Positions 47,548 to 56,595 of a stretch of DNA of 64,000 nt are shown piece by piece. The notes below the pieces were generated by a model. The model was not told the DNA's origin. It did no database searches and was given only the letters and a program-made list of their open reading frames with translations. The DNA lies in contig DASTVV010000132.1 in assembly GCA_035758925.1 (NCBI GenBank), positions 16,077 to 80,076 of the forward strand, written 5' to 3'. The translations under genes and the position numbers were made by a program. Origin of the DNA: DASPMP01 sp035758925 (GTDB lineage: Bacteria; Gemmatimonadota; Gemmatimonadetes; Gemmatimonadales; Gemmatimonadaceae). Numbering within the stretch: position 1 is the stretch's first letter; each line of letters opens with the position of its first letter.

Positions 47548-48351
47548 CTAACCGATGGCCCGCCGGTAGAAGCTCTTCAACCCGAAATGCCAGAAGAACG
47601 TCGTGATGAACAGGAGCGCGAGCACGACGACCGGAAATGCCATGTGGGGAATGGACGGCGTCAACGCACCACGCATGCCTTCCGCCACGTAGACCAGTGG
47701 GTTGATGAGCACCGCGTATTTCATCACCGGCACAACGTCCAGCCCGCGCCACGGATAATACGCGCAGCCAAAGAACAGCATCGGCGCGATGACGACGCTG
47801 AACATGAGGCCGATCTGCTGACCCTCGATCGCGGTGCCCAGCCACATGCCCATCGCGGAGAACGCGCTCGCGCCGAGCAGCGTGATGACCAGCATTTCAC
47901 CGGCATGCGCCAGCGTGAGCCCGGCGATCGGTCCCATGATCAGTCGCGCGACAGGCAGAACGACCGCCGCCGCGATCAGCCCTTGGACAACTCCCGCGAT
48001 GATCTTCTCCGCTGCGATGACCGTGGTGGGAACCGGGGCCAGAAGACGATCCTCGATCTCGCGCGTCCATCCAAACTCCTGCACCATCGGCAGCGCGACG
48101 GACTGCACGGCCGCGAGGGTCAGGCTCACCGCGAGCACCCCGGGAAGGAGCGCCGACTGATAGCCGCCACGCACGAAACCCATCTTCGGCAGCAGATACC
48201 CGAAGACGATGATGAACAGCAGCGGCTGCATGATGGTGCGCACGAGGAAGAACGGCAGCTCCTTGATGGCCACGCGCACGTCCCTGCGCAACAACGCCAC
48301 GAACACCGTCGACGACGGGACCGCGCGCGCCTCGACGCTCGACTCGCTCAA
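47548..48351 (-). CDS. ABC-2 type permease
   Basis: The 267-residue membrane protein has six hydrophobic segments and the ABC-2 pattern: RTIMQPLLFIIVFGYLLPKMGF, then QEFGWTREIEDRLLAPVPTTVIAAEKIIAGVVQGL and GCAYYPWRGLDVVPVMKYAVLINPLVYVAEGMRG, as in NodJ/DrrB-like exporters. It overlaps the ATPase gene upstream by 4 bp (ATGA), so both are made together. Substrate unknown. Confidence 0.9.
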   Translation of the reverse strand: MSESSVEARAVPSSTVFVALLRRDVRVAIKELPFFLVRTIMQPLLFIIVFGYLLPKMGFVRGGYQSALLPGVLAVSLTLAAVQSVALPMVQEFGWTREIEDRLLAPVPTTVIAAEKIIAGVVQGLIAAAVVLPVARLIMGPIAGLTLAHAGEMLVITLLGASAFSAMGMWLGTAIEGQQIGLMFSVVIAPMLFFGCAYYPWRGLDVVPVMKYAVLINPLVYVAEGMRGALTPSIPHMAFPVVVLALLFITTFFWHFGLKSFYRRAIG

Positions 48352-49331
48352 TCGAGTTTTCTCCCGGTGAGAGACACGAAGAGCGTCTCGAGGCTCGGCT
48401 CCGCGAGCGTGATGTTCTTGACGTGACCGCCGCGCTCCTCCACCAGCTGGATGAGGCGCGCCACGATGCTGCCGCCGAGCGGACTATAGACGCGCAGCAG
48501 GGCGCCGGCGGCTTCCGCCCGCTCGACGTTGGGCAGTGCGCGTGCCGATTCGGCGAACGGCGCCGCATCCCGATCCACGGCGATCTCCACCAGTGTTCCA
48601 CCAGGCGCCCGGCGCTTGAGCGCCGCCGGCGAATCGATCGCCAGCAGCCTCCCGTGATCGACGATCGCGACGCGATCGCAGAGCCGGTCGGCCTCTTCCA
48701 TATAGTGTGTCGTGAGGATGATCGTGCGGCCCTGCGACTGGAGCAGGCGCAGGACGTCCCACAGCGCCAGGCGTGCCTGCGGATCCAGCCCGACCGTGGG
48801 CTCGTCGAGAAACAGCACCTCGGGCTCGTGAATGAGCGCGCGCGCGATCATGAGACGCTGCTGCTGGCCGCCGGACATCTCGTCGATCTTCGACAACGCC
48901 TTGTCGGCGATGTCGAACTGCGCCAGCAGCTCGGCGGCGCGACGTTGAGCAACGGCACGGTCGAGGCCGAAATACGCCGCGTGAAACAGCAGGTTCTCTT
49001 CCGCGTTCAGGCTGCGGTCCGGGTTTGGTCGCTGCGGCACCACGCCGATGCGTCGCCGAACCCGCACCGCGTCGGTGATGACGTCGGCGCCGGCGACCCG
49101 GGCGTCGCCCGCCGTCGGCCGGACCCGCGTGGTGAGGATGCCGATCGTGGTGGTCTTCCCGGCTCCATTCGGCCCGAGCAGGCCGAAGAACTCGCCCTGG
49201 TTGACGTCGAGGTCCAAGCCGTCGAGCGCCACAACCCCGCCCGGAGAACCACCAGCGGTGCGATTGCCACGCCGTCGCGACGGCGGTGGTGGATAGACCT
49301 TCTTGAGACCGCGTGTCTCGATCGCGATCAC
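48348..49331 (-). CDS. ABC exporter ATP-binding protein
   Basis: The 327-residue protein has Walker A GPNGAGKTTT, Q-loop VPQRPNPD, signature MSGGQQQRLMIARAL, Walker B VLFLDEPTVGLD and the H-loop TTHYMEEAD, as in DrrA/CcmA-like ATPases, and a C-terminal domain of about 90 residues typical of the drug or lipid exporters. GTG 49331 is chosen: the frame is open to ATG 49424, but that would run through the remnant of an ADOP gene on the other strand. An unusual PPPPSRRRGNRTAGGSPGG insertion lies before the first strand. Confidence 0.9.
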   Translation of the reverse strand: MIAIETRGLKKVYPPPPSRRRGNRTAGGSPGGVVALDGLDLDVNQGEFFGLLGPNGAGKTTTIGILTTRVRPTAGDARVAGADVITDAVRVRRRIGVVPQRPNPDRSLNAEENLLFHAAYFGLDRAVAQRRAAELLAQFDIADKALSKIDEMSGGQQQRLMIARALIHEPEVLFLDEPTVGLDPQARLALWDVLRLLQSQGRTIILTTHYMEEADRLCDRVAIVDHGRLLAIDSPAALKRRAPGGTLVEIAVDRDAAPFAESARALPNVERAEAAGALLRVYSPLGGSIVARLIQLVEERGGHVKNITLAEPSLETLFVSLTGRKLD

Positions 49332-49411
49332 GGCGCTTGCCGAGCGCCGAACTCCACCGTCTGACCGAAGAACGTGGCCTGCATTCGCGAAAGATGGAGT
49401 CAGTGAGTATC

Positions 49412-49576
49412 CGTGCCAACCCACTCCGCGGTATGCTGTTCGGTGTCACGCCGTTCGACGCCGCCACGTTCGTCGCGGTTGGTGCGATCATGTTGCTCAC
49501 CGCGATCGCCGCCAGCTTCATCCCGGCCAGGCGGGCGACGACCGTGTCTCCCGTGACAGCGTTGCGCGTGTCCTGA
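49412..49576 (+). pseudogene. C-terminal remnant of an ADOP permease
   Basis: The last 55 codons of a plus-strand frame read RANPLRGMLFGVTPFDAATFVAVGAIML and end in ARRATTVSPVTALRVS. This equals the end of the four ADOP proteins in this window (LLYGVTRFDPVTF...AAAVDPVTALREE). Nothing of the remaining 800 residues is present: directly upstream lies the ATPase gene on the other strand. So an old ADOP gene was lost by deletion or by insertion of the ABC exporter genes. I see no padR remnant. Confidence 0.8.
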
Positions 49577-49600
49577 GGACGCCCGCCTGGCCGGATCGGG

Positions 49601-50485
49601 CTACCGCGAGGTGTCGCGATTCACCCGGAGCGACATCGGCCCATATTCGGCGACCGCGCGGACACGAGGGCCTCCGGCGCCAAGCGTGGTCGTTATCCGG
49701 GAACCGTTGAAACGCGTCAGCGTGATGGGAAAGTCGACGTCCAAAGGCCCATTCCGCGCCCCGATTTCGAGCTCGGCGCCGAAGTTTCGGGGTACCCTGA
49801 GCGTGACTGGCCCGTAGTGCGCGACCGCATCGAGCCCGGCGCCCTGCCACTTCGCGCCGCTGAGGCTCACCGAGATCGGACCGTACTCGACGTGGGCTCG
49901 CACATCGCCGCCGATGTCGCTCAACGTCAGCGGCCCGTGGTCCGCACGGAGATCCATCTCACCGATGACGCCTTCGACGTCCAGCGGAGCGTAGTTCACC
50001 TGCGCCGTCACGTTTGAACGCTGGGGGACGTCGACCACGATCGTGGCCGAAACAAACCGACGATCTCTGCGCCAGTCATCGCCGGTGGTCGTGCCGCTGA
50101 CGCGAAGGGGCGTTTGCGAGAGGTCGAGCGAGACCTTTCTGACCAGCTCGCGAGCTTCGTCAATCGTGCCGCCCTGCGCCTGGATCACGAGCCGGACGCG
50201 CGTGTCTCGACGCTGCGCGCCCCGAACGCGAACGCCGTTGCGTTCTTCTCCATCCACCGAGACGCGCGACGTCGCTGGCAGCGTTCCCACGTCGCGGACT
50301 TCACAATGGACCGCGCGCGGCCGACCGTTCATGGTGCGGCCGAACTCGCGCCAGATCGGTCTGCAGATGTCCGCCCCGTCGACGTCATCGTCGTGGTAGC
50401 GCTGCGCGCTGGCGGCGGAAGGCGTCAGGACGAGCCAGCTGGCCAATAGAACGGCCGTGCGAAATGGGGCGGCGAAACGGGACAC
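49601..50485 (-). CDS. DUF4097-like secreted beta-repeat protein
   Basis: From GTG 50485 (GGAGA in front) the 294-residue protein has a signal peptide ending SAASAQ. It continues with repeats such as VTAQVNYAPLDVEGVIGEMDLRADHGPLTLSDIGGDVRAHVEYGPISVSL and AVAHYGPVTLRVP, a beta-helix-like pattern as in DUF4097/adhesin-type domains. The frame is open to 50584, without a better signal. Function unknown. The 116 bp up to RidA hold no gene. Confidence 0.75.
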   Translation of the reverse strand: MSRFAAPFRTAVLLASWLVLTPSAASAQRYHDDDVDGADICRPIWREFGRTMNGRPRAVHCEVRDVGTLPATSRVSVDGEERNGVRVRGAQRRDTRVRLVIQAQGGTIDEARELVRKVSLDLSQTPLRVSGTTTGDDWRRDRRFVSATIVVDVPQRSNVTAQVNYAPLDVEGVIGEMDLRADHGPLTLSDIGGDVRAHVEYGPISVSLSGAKWQGAGLDAVAHYGPVTLRVPRNFGAELEIGARNGPLDVDFPITLTRFNGSRITTTLGAGGPRVRAVAEYGPMSLRVNRDTSR

Positions 50486-50601
50486 GAAAGTCTCCGGGCG
50501 GACGTAGGCGATGACTCCATGGCATTTGACAACGCCAGTCGCCGGACGGTTGATGCGCCTCGACACGCCAACGCTCCGCGTCATGGACGGAAGCGTCCGG
50601 G

Positions 50602-51066
50602 TTATCGCACCTCGAGGACGGCGGCCACCTCCACCGCGACGTTGAACGGCAACGATCCCGCGCCCAATGCAAACCGCGCGTGCTTTCCCGCATCGCCGAA
50701 CACCTGCACGAAGACATCCGAGGCCGCATTGATCACCTTGGGATGGTCCGTGAACTCGGGCACGGCGTTCACGAAGCCCTGCACCATCACCATCCGCTGG
50801 ACGCGATCGAGGTCGCCGAGGTGTGCCTTGGCCTGCGCGAGGATGTTGAGGGCGCAGATACGTGCCGCTTTCTGGCCATCCTCGAGTGAGATCTCGCGTC
50901 CCACCTTGCCCACATATCGGTATTCGCCGTTCCAGACGGTGACCTGGCCGGAGACGAACAACGTGTTTCCCGTCTGGACGCAGGGGACGAAATTCGCGAC
51001 CGGCTTGGACGCCGTCGGAAGCTCGATGCCGAGCTCCGTCAATCGCTTGTCGATGTTACCGGCCAT
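50602..51066 (-). CDS. RidA family protein (YjgF/UK114-like)
   Basis: The 154-residue protein starts NIDKRLTELGIELPTASKPVANFVPCVQTGNTLFVSGQ and has ARFALGAGSLPFNVAVEVAAVLEV at its end, matching the longer Rid subgroup (cd02199-like). The arginine of the deaminase site (HARFALG) is present, so hydrolysis of reactive imines from PLP enzymes is possible, which would fit the dehydratase 3 kb away. ATG 51066 removes 12 atypical residues of the open frame. Confidence 0.87.
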   Translation of the reverse strand: MAGNIDKRLTELGIELPTASKPVANFVPCVQTGNTLFVSGQVTVWNGEYRYVGKVGREISLEDGQKAARICALNILAQAKAHLGDLDRVQRMVMVQGFVNAVPEFTDHPKVINAASDVFVQVFGDAGKHARFALGAGSLPFNVAVEVAAVLEVR

Positions 51067-51118
51067 GACGATTCCTCGCTGTAGGTCGTAGCTTGGGGTC
51101 AACTCAAAGTTTCACCGG

Positions 51119-51598
51119 ATGACAACCATGCATCGATTCGCGCTCGTTCTTGCCGCAGTGCTGAGCCCCAAAATGTCGCTGCTCGCCCAGAACCCCGAGG
51201 AGAAGGCCGCCCTGGCCACGCTCGAGCGTGTCTTCGAAGGCATGCGGACAGCGGACAGCGCGATGGCACGCACCGGCTTTGCCGACGGCGCGCGATTCGC
51301 CAGTGTGGATGCGCGCACCACGCCAGCGACGATCAAGTATGACACCATCGACGGCTGGCTGCGCGGCATCGCCAATTCGAACCGGCGCTGGGACGAGCAG
51401 GTCTTCGACGTGCAGGTGCGAGTGGACGGCAACGTCGCGCAGATCTGGGCGCCGTACACGTTCTACCTCGACAAGAAGGTCCGGCACTGTGGTGTGGATA
51501 CCGCCGAGCTGTTGAAGGACGGCACGGGCTGGAAGATCACGCAGTTGTCGGACACCCAGCGCCGTGAGAACTGCAAGGACCCGCTCGCTGGCAAATAA
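51119..51598 (+). CDS. NTF2/SnoaL-like secreted protein
   Basis: The 159-residue protein has a signal peptide (ending SLLAQ) and one NTF2-like domain (EEKAALATLERVFEGMRTADSAMARTGFADGARFASV to VRVDGNVAQIWAPYTFYLDKKVRHCGVDTAELLKDGTGWKITQLS), as in DUF4440-like proteins. ATG 51119 or ATG 51128 may be the start. Divergent from ridA with 52 bp between. Confidence 0.78.
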   Translation: MTTMHRFALVLAAVLSPKMSLLAQNPEEKAALATLERVFEGMRTADSAMARTGFADGARFASVDARTTPATIKYDTIDGWLRGIANSNRRWDEQVFDVQVRVDGNVAQIWAPYTFYLDKKVRHCGVDTAELLKDGTGWKITQLSDTQRRENCKDPLAGK

Positions 51599-51618
51599 GC
51601 GCAAGCGAACTTCATTTT

Positions 51619-51753
51619 AACGCGGAGGGCGCGGAGGGCGCGGAGCCAGGTTCCGACAGGAGGTTTCTCGTTGGTTGCTTTCTCTTGCGTTCGAGTCCAT
51701 CGCGCCACGAGAACAGCAAACAATTCTCTGCACTTCTCCGCGCCCTCCGCGTT
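51619..51753. repeat. 18-bp perfect inverted repeat flanking 99 bp, between converging genes
   Basis: AACGCGGAGGGCGCGGAG (51619-51636) is mirrored exactly at 51736-51753. The left arm is followed by a further GGCGCGGAG. The 99 bp between contain no gene. The element occupies the gap between the NTF2-like and M1 peptidase genes. The GCGGAGG-type arms resemble a widespread class of dispersed intergenic repeats. Confidence 0.85.
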
Positions 51754-51774
51754 CGATGATTTTCTCCGACGGGC

Positions 51775-53472
51775 TCAGGGAAGTACAGACGAGCGCCGAA
51801 CCTCCACATAGAAGTTGGGATCGACGACGAGCGAGTCGGTCGCTGCAAGCGCCGGCGCCTGGACGCTCGACCAACGCGTGGTCGGATGGATTCGGCGGAA
51901 CGCTTCCGGTGAGCTGGAAGCCGCGACGTCCACCGGCATGTCGAAGCCATCCACGACATTCGTCCAGCGCACGGACAGCTTTGTGGCGTCCACCCGGTAC
52001 TCCAACACCGGGATCTTCGTCGTCGTCTGATACTGCTCGAAGACTCGTGAGAAATCGACGCCGGCCTTCGTGTTGATGAAGGCGCGCAGCTGATCGCCCG
52101 TGATCGCCTGATGCCAGAACGTGGCATTGGCCCCGCGGAGGATGGAGCGCCACTTCTCGTCGTCGCCAAGAATGGTGCGGATCATGTGGAGCACGGCACC
52201 GCCCTTGGGATACATGTCTCCCGATCCCTGATCGTTGACGCCGAACTGCCCAATGACGGGGCGGTCGTTGCGGATACCAGCGCGGCTGCCGATCACGTAC
52301 TCGGCCCCTGCCTTCTTGCCCTCGAGGCACTCCGTGAAAAGGCTTTCGGCATAGTTCGCGAAGCTCTCGTGGATCCACATGTCGGCGTGGTCCTTCGCGC
52401 TGATGCTGTTCCCCCACCATTCGTGCGCGCTCTCGTGCACGATGATGAAATCCCACTTGAGCCCTCGGCCCGTGTTCGATCGATCGCGTCCGAGGTATCC
52501 GTTCTTGTACTTGTTGCCGTAGGCAACTGCGCTCTGGTGTTCCATGCCGAGGTGTGGCGCCTCGACCAGCTTGAAGCCGTCGGAATACCAGGGATACGGC
52601 CCGAACCAGTGCTCGAAGCACCGCATCATCGGCAGCGACTGCCGGAACTGTACGCGCGCGGTGTCCTCGTGGATGGCCAGCGGATAGTAGTCCATCGTGA
52701 GCATGCCACGCTCGCCCGCGTAGTAGTCCGTGAAGTGCGCGTAGCGACCGGCGTTCACGGCGACGCTGTAATTGTTGATCGGGCTGGAGACGAACCACTC
52801 CCAGGTGGTGCCGTCCGAATTCTTCGTCACCGAACGCAGTCGACCGTTGGAGACGTCAGTCATCGAATCGGGAACGGTGATCGCCACCCGCTGGCTGTCT
52901 GGTTCATCCGATGGAATGTCCTTGTTGGGCCACCAGACGCTGGCGCCGAGCCCCTCGTTGGCTGTCGCGATGAATCGATTGCCGAGAGAGTCCGTCGCCC
53001 AGATGAAGCCGCCGTCCCACGGAGGCCGCTTGGCCGCGCGGGGCTTGCCGTGGAAGAAGACGGTGACTTTCCGTGTCTCGCCGGCGCGCTGACCAGGCAT
53101 GGTCACGAAAAACGCGTTGCTGTCACGACGGAACGTGAGACGCTTCCCATCCTGGATGATGCTGTCGATCTGCATCGGCACCTGGAGATCGATCTGCATC
53201 TCTCGGGCAGCGTCGAGCACCCGGTACGTGATGGCATTGCGACCGCGAATGCTGCTGTCGGTTGGGCTGACGGCGACATGCAGATCGTAGAACGTCGCAT
53301 CCCACCACGAGCGAGCCGGTCCGTTCGAGCCACGAAGCGTGTCCGCTCTGGTGAACAATCTTGGCGTTTCAGCCTGCTGTGCGCCGGCCGCACCAAGTGC
53401 GAGACCGACAAACAGCACCAACCGGCGTGGCAGCATTCGGAGCATGTGCAGAGCTGGTTCCTTGAGGTCCAC
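51775..53472 (-). CDS. M1-family metallopeptidase, secreted
   Basis: The 565-residue protein has a signal peptide (about 1-32). HESAH at 346-350 with Glu369 (HExxH-x18-E) binds zinc; the exopeptidase motif reads LGMEH in place of GAMEN. The N-terminal beta domain (about 50-240) and the catalytic domain are present; the large C-terminal helical domain is missing, as in other short bacterial M1 enzymes. It should cleave N-terminal residues in the periplasm. The start could be Met10 or Met13. Confidence 0.9.
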   Translation of the reverse strand: MDLKEPALHMLRMLPRRLVLFVGLALGAAGAQQAETPRLFTRADTLRGSNGPARSWWDATFYDLHVAVSPTDSSIRGRNAITYRVLDAAREMQIDLQVPMQIDSIIQDGKRLTFRRDSNAFFVTMPGQRAGETRKVTVFFHGKPRAAKRPPWDGGFIWATDSLGNRFIATANEGLGASVWWPNKDIPSDEPDSQRVAITVPDSMTDVSNGRLRSVTKNSDGTTWEWFVSSPINNYSVAVNAGRYAHFTDYYAGERGMLTMDYYPLAIHEDTARVQFRQSLPMMRCFEHWFGPYPWYSDGFKLVEAPHLGMEHQSAVAYGNKYKNGYLGRDRSNTGRGLKWDFIIVHESAHEWWGNSISAKDHADMWIHESFANYAESLFTECLEGKKAGAEYVIGSRAGIRNDRPVIGQFGVNDQGSGDMYPKGGAVLHMIRTILGDDEKWRSILRGANATFWHQAITGDQLRAFINTKAGVDFSRVFEQYQTTTKIPVLEYRVDATKLSVRWTNVVDGFDMPVDVAASSSPEAFRRIHPTTRWSSVQAPALAATDSLVVDPNFYVEVRRSSVLP

Positions 53473-53536
53473 GGCAGGGGCCGGGTGTCGGCGCCGCCTG
53501 TCGAATGCTACGTCAGGAACCGACTCGGCGCAGTAA

Positions 53537-56215
53537 TCACTCCTCGCGCAGGGTTTCGGCCGGATCCATGCGCGACGCGCGCAGTGCCGGAATCAAGCCG
53601 GCTGCCAGGGCCACCAGCGACAACCCGGCCGCCGACACCGTCAGCACGGTCGGGTCCGCGGGCGCAACGCCGAAGAGGAAGGTGGCAACCAACCGTCCAG
53701 AGACCAACGCGCCCGCAACGCCGAGCGCCAGGCCGATGGCCACCACACGGGCGACATCGCCGAGCACCATGCGAAGGACGCGCATGCGATCGGCGCCGAG
53801 CGCGATCCGCACGCCGATCTCGTTCCTGCGACGCGCTACGCTGTATGCCATGACGCCGTAGAGACCCAGCATGGAGAGGAGGACCGCTACCGCGCCGAAC
53901 AAGCCGGAGAGTACGGCCAGCAGGCGCTCGCGCCGCAGGGATTCAGATATTTGCTCGTCGAGCACTCTGAACTCCAGTGTCGCCGCCGGGTACGTGGCCG
54001 CGAAGACGCGCTTCAACGACGGCACGAGGGACTGTGGCTCACCAGCGGCGCGCAGCTCGAGCGCCACAAAGGCGCCGGGCACCGTGTCCTGGGTCGCGGC
54101 CAGGTACACCGTCGGACTCGACGTCTCGCGCAGACTTTCGTACTTGGCGTTCTGCACGACCCCGACCACTGTGAGCGGCTCGCTCAGCCCGTCACCTGCC
54201 TTCGTCCGGAATTGCCGTCCCAGTGGTGCCACGGAGCCGAAGAACTTGCGAGCGAGTTCCTCGGTGATGATCGCGGACTTCGCGCCTCTGGGAACGTCCG
54301 TGTGATCGAAGTCGCGGCCGGCAAGCAGCTTGGTGCCGAGCGTCGCAAAATAGCCTTCGCTCACTGAGTTGAACCAGACCACAGCGTCTGCCTGCGACGA
54401 GGCATGGAAACCATCCACCAGAAGCATATCGTTCCACGTCGAGTGGCCGATTGGCGTGATCTGCGATGTGCTTGCGGACCGGACGCCGGGAATCGCCCGC
54501 AACTGTTCGAGGATCTCGCGGTGCGCGGCCGGATACCGTTCGGCAGGAATTCCCGTCCGGCGCAGGTTTACGCCGGTTACGAGGATCCCTCGCGGCTGAA
54601 ATCCCGGATCCAGCGTCACCAGGTTGCGCAACGACCCGAATAGCAATCCGGCGCCGACGAGCAGGGTCAGCGACAGCGCCACCTGGATCACTACGAGCGT
54701 CTTGCCGATGGTAAAGCGCGAATGACCTTCGGCCACGCCTCTCGAAGTGGGCTTCATCGCGGCCTGGGGACTCACTCGAGTGGCGCGCCACGCCGGTACG
54801 AGACCGAAGACCATCGCTGTCAGAATGGCGACGAGCGCGGTGAAGCCGAGGACATGACGGCTGAGGGCGAGATCGAGCGTCACGGGATCAGTGCTGGTCG
54901 AGATGAGCGCGACCAGGCCCTGGGTGCCCCATCGTGCCACGAAAAGACCCACGACAGCCCCGCACAGCGCGAGCAGCCCGCTTTCCGTCATGAGCTGGCG
55001 CACGAGCCGACGACGCCCCGCGCCGATGGCGAGCCGTACGGCCATCTCGCGCTCGCGCGCCGCGGCACGTGCCATGAGCAGGTTGGCGACGTTGGCGCAC
55101 GCTATGAGAAGGACAACTCCAACACCGCCCATGAGCGTGGCCAAAGCCGTCGTGTAGCGCTTGCGGAGCGCCGACACACCGCCCTCGCCGGGCCGCGCGG
55201 TGATGGTGCGGGTGAGGTACTCGCGCTTGTTGTCCTCGCTCCAGCGCGGCGGCAACGTGGCCTGCATCACCTCCGGAGAAATCGCGGCGAGACGGCTCTT
55301 GACCTGCTGGAGGCTCAGGTCTGACTGGCGACGCCCAATGACCCTGAGCCACCAGTTGCTGCGGCGGTCCAGGGCACTCAGGCTACCGCTAATGACCGCC
55401 TCGCTGCACAGCGGGACGTAGACCTGCGGATCGCCGCCGATCTCGGCGCCCCGAAATCCCGCGGGCGCGACTCCGACGATCTGAAACGGCTTGCCCTCGA
55501 GCGAGATCGTACGGCCCACCACGTCGGTTCGTGAGCCGTACTCGGCGTGCCAGTAACCGTTGCCCAGCACCGCGGTGCCCGAACAACCACGCACGTCGTC
55601 TGCGCGTCCGAAGAGACGACCCAGTACCGGCTGCACGCCGAACATCGTGAAGTAGTCTCCACTCACCCATGAACCGCCGATGGACTGTTTCTGGCCCCCG
55701 GCCGTGTTAAAGGTGGTCTCGCCGAACGCTGCAATCGCGGTGAAGCCGCTCTGGTTGTCGCGCACCTGCTCCCAAAGCGGATTGGTGAAGTAGCCCTGGT
55801 CCTTCTCTCCCATCGCAAGCTGCACGAGCTCGTGCGGATCGTTCACTGGCAGCGGCCGCAGCACCACGGCGTCGATGAGCGAATAGATCGCCGTATTGGC
55901 GCCGATCCCGAGCGCGAGCGACGCAACTGCGACGACCGCGAACGCCGGCGCGCGACGCAACGCGCGCAGGACGTACCGAACGTCCCCCGCGAACGAGTCC
56001 GCCCAGGTGACGATGTCGGCATCGCGCATTTGCTCGCGCACGACGGTGCGGTTGCCAAAGCGTAAGCGTGCCTGACGGAGCGCCTCGTCCTCCGGCATCC
56101 CCTGGACTCGGAGCGCCTCGGCGCGCTCGGCGATATGAAACTCCACTTCACGTTCGATGTCGCGAATGAGCCGGTCGGACCGGAACAGGTTTCTCAGCCG
56201 ATGGTGCCAGGACAT
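53537..56215 (-). CDS. ADOP-family permease behind padR
   Basis: From ATG 56215 the protein has 892 residues: cytoplasmic N-terminal domain (about 1-85, RDIEREVEFHIAERAEALRVQGM), first helix with GIGANTAIYSLIDAVVLRPLP, then IACANVANLLMARAAAREREMAVRLAIGAGRRRLVRQLMTESG, and a second half ending in DPAETLREE. It begins 10 bp behind the padR stop. The sequence is as different from the other two PadR-linked ADOP proteins as these are from each other, so the three do not come from a recent duplication. Confidence 0.9.
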   Translation of the reverse strand: MSWHHRLRNLFRSDRLIRDIEREVEFHIAERAEALRVQGMPEDEALRQARLRFGNRTVVREQMRDADIVTWADSFAGDVRYVLRALRRAPAFAVVAVASLALGIGANTAIYSLIDAVVLRPLPVNDPHELVQLAMGEKDQGYFTNPLWEQVRDNQSGFTAIAAFGETTFNTAGGQKQSIGGSWVSGDYFTMFGVQPVLGRLFGRADDVRGCSGTAVLGNGYWHAEYGSRTDVVGRTISLEGKPFQIVGVAPAGFRGAEIGGDPQVYVPLCSEAVISGSLSALDRRSNWWLRVIGRRQSDLSLQQVKSRLAAISPEVMQATLPPRWSEDNKREYLTRTITARPGEGGVSALRKRYTTALATLMGGVGVVLLIACANVANLLMARAAAREREMAVRLAIGAGRRRLVRQLMTESGLLALCGAVVGLFVARWGTQGLVALISTSTDPVTLDLALSRHVLGFTALVAILTAMVFGLVPAWRATRVSPQAAMKPTSRGVAEGHSRFTIGKTLVVIQVALSLTLLVGAGLLFGSLRNLVTLDPGFQPRGILVTGVNLRRTGIPAERYPAAHREILEQLRAIPGVRSASTSQITPIGHSTWNDMLLVDGFHASSQADAVVWFNSVSEGYFATLGTKLLAGRDFDHTDVPRGAKSAIITEELARKFFGSVAPLGRQFRTKAGDGLSEPLTVVGVVQNAKYESLRETSSPTVYLAATQDTVPGAFVALELRAAGEPQSLVPSLKRVFAATYPAATLEFRVLDEQISESLRRERLLAVLSGLFGAVAVLLSMLGLYGVMAYSVARRRNEIGVRIALGADRMRVLRMVLGDVARVVAIGLALGVAGALVSGRLVATFLFGVAPADPTVLTVSAAGLSLVALAAGLIPALRASRMDPAETLREE

Positions 56216-56225
56216 CGTCTCTTCC

Positions 56226-56561
56226 TCAGGCGTACCGGAGCACGCGGCCAACGCCTTCCGTGAGCCGCGACCAGCTCTCGCGCTCCGATTCCAGCTGTTT
56301 CCTTCCCTTTGCCGTGATCTCGTAGAATCGCGCCTCGCGGTTCTTCTCGGTGACACCCCACGTCGCGCGCAACCAGCCTTCCTGCTCCATGCGATGGAGC
56401 GCCGGGTAGAGCGACCCTTCCTCCACGCGCAGCAGGTCCGACGACACTCGGCCGATGTGCGCCGTGATCGCATATCCATGCATCGGCCCCGACGCATCGA
56501 GCGTGCGCAGGACGAGCAGGTCCAACGTTCCCTGCAGGATGTCGTTTCTGGTCTTCGGCAT
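56226..56561 (-). CDS. PadR-family transcriptional regulator
   Basis: The 111-residue protein reads ILQGTLDLLVLRTLDASGPMHGYAITAHIG, EEGSLYPALHRMEQEGWLRATWGVTEKNREARFYEITAKGRKQL, the PadR winged helix. It is expected to bind the palindrome at 56566-56595 just before its ATG and to control the permease gene behind it. Confidence 0.92.
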   Translation of the reverse strand: MPKTRNDILQGTLDLLVLRTLDASGPMHGYAITAHIGRVSSDLLRVEEGSLYPALHRMEQEGWLRATWGVTEKNREARFYEITAKGRKQLESERESWSRLTEGVGRVLRYA

Positions 56562-56565
56562 TGAT

Positions 56566-56595
56566 ACCTAGCTTGTTATGCCTAACTAGCTAGGT
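56566..56595. promoter_or_regulatory. PadR operator, 8-bp perfect inverted repeat with 14-bp spacer
   Basis: ACCTAGCT (56566-56573) is mirrored by AGCTAGGT (56588-56595). The site starts 5 bp from the padR ATG. On the minus strand a TTGACA (56607-56612) lies upstream and may be the -35. The 56596-56817 stretch behind it holds no gene that I can support. Confidence 0.75.
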
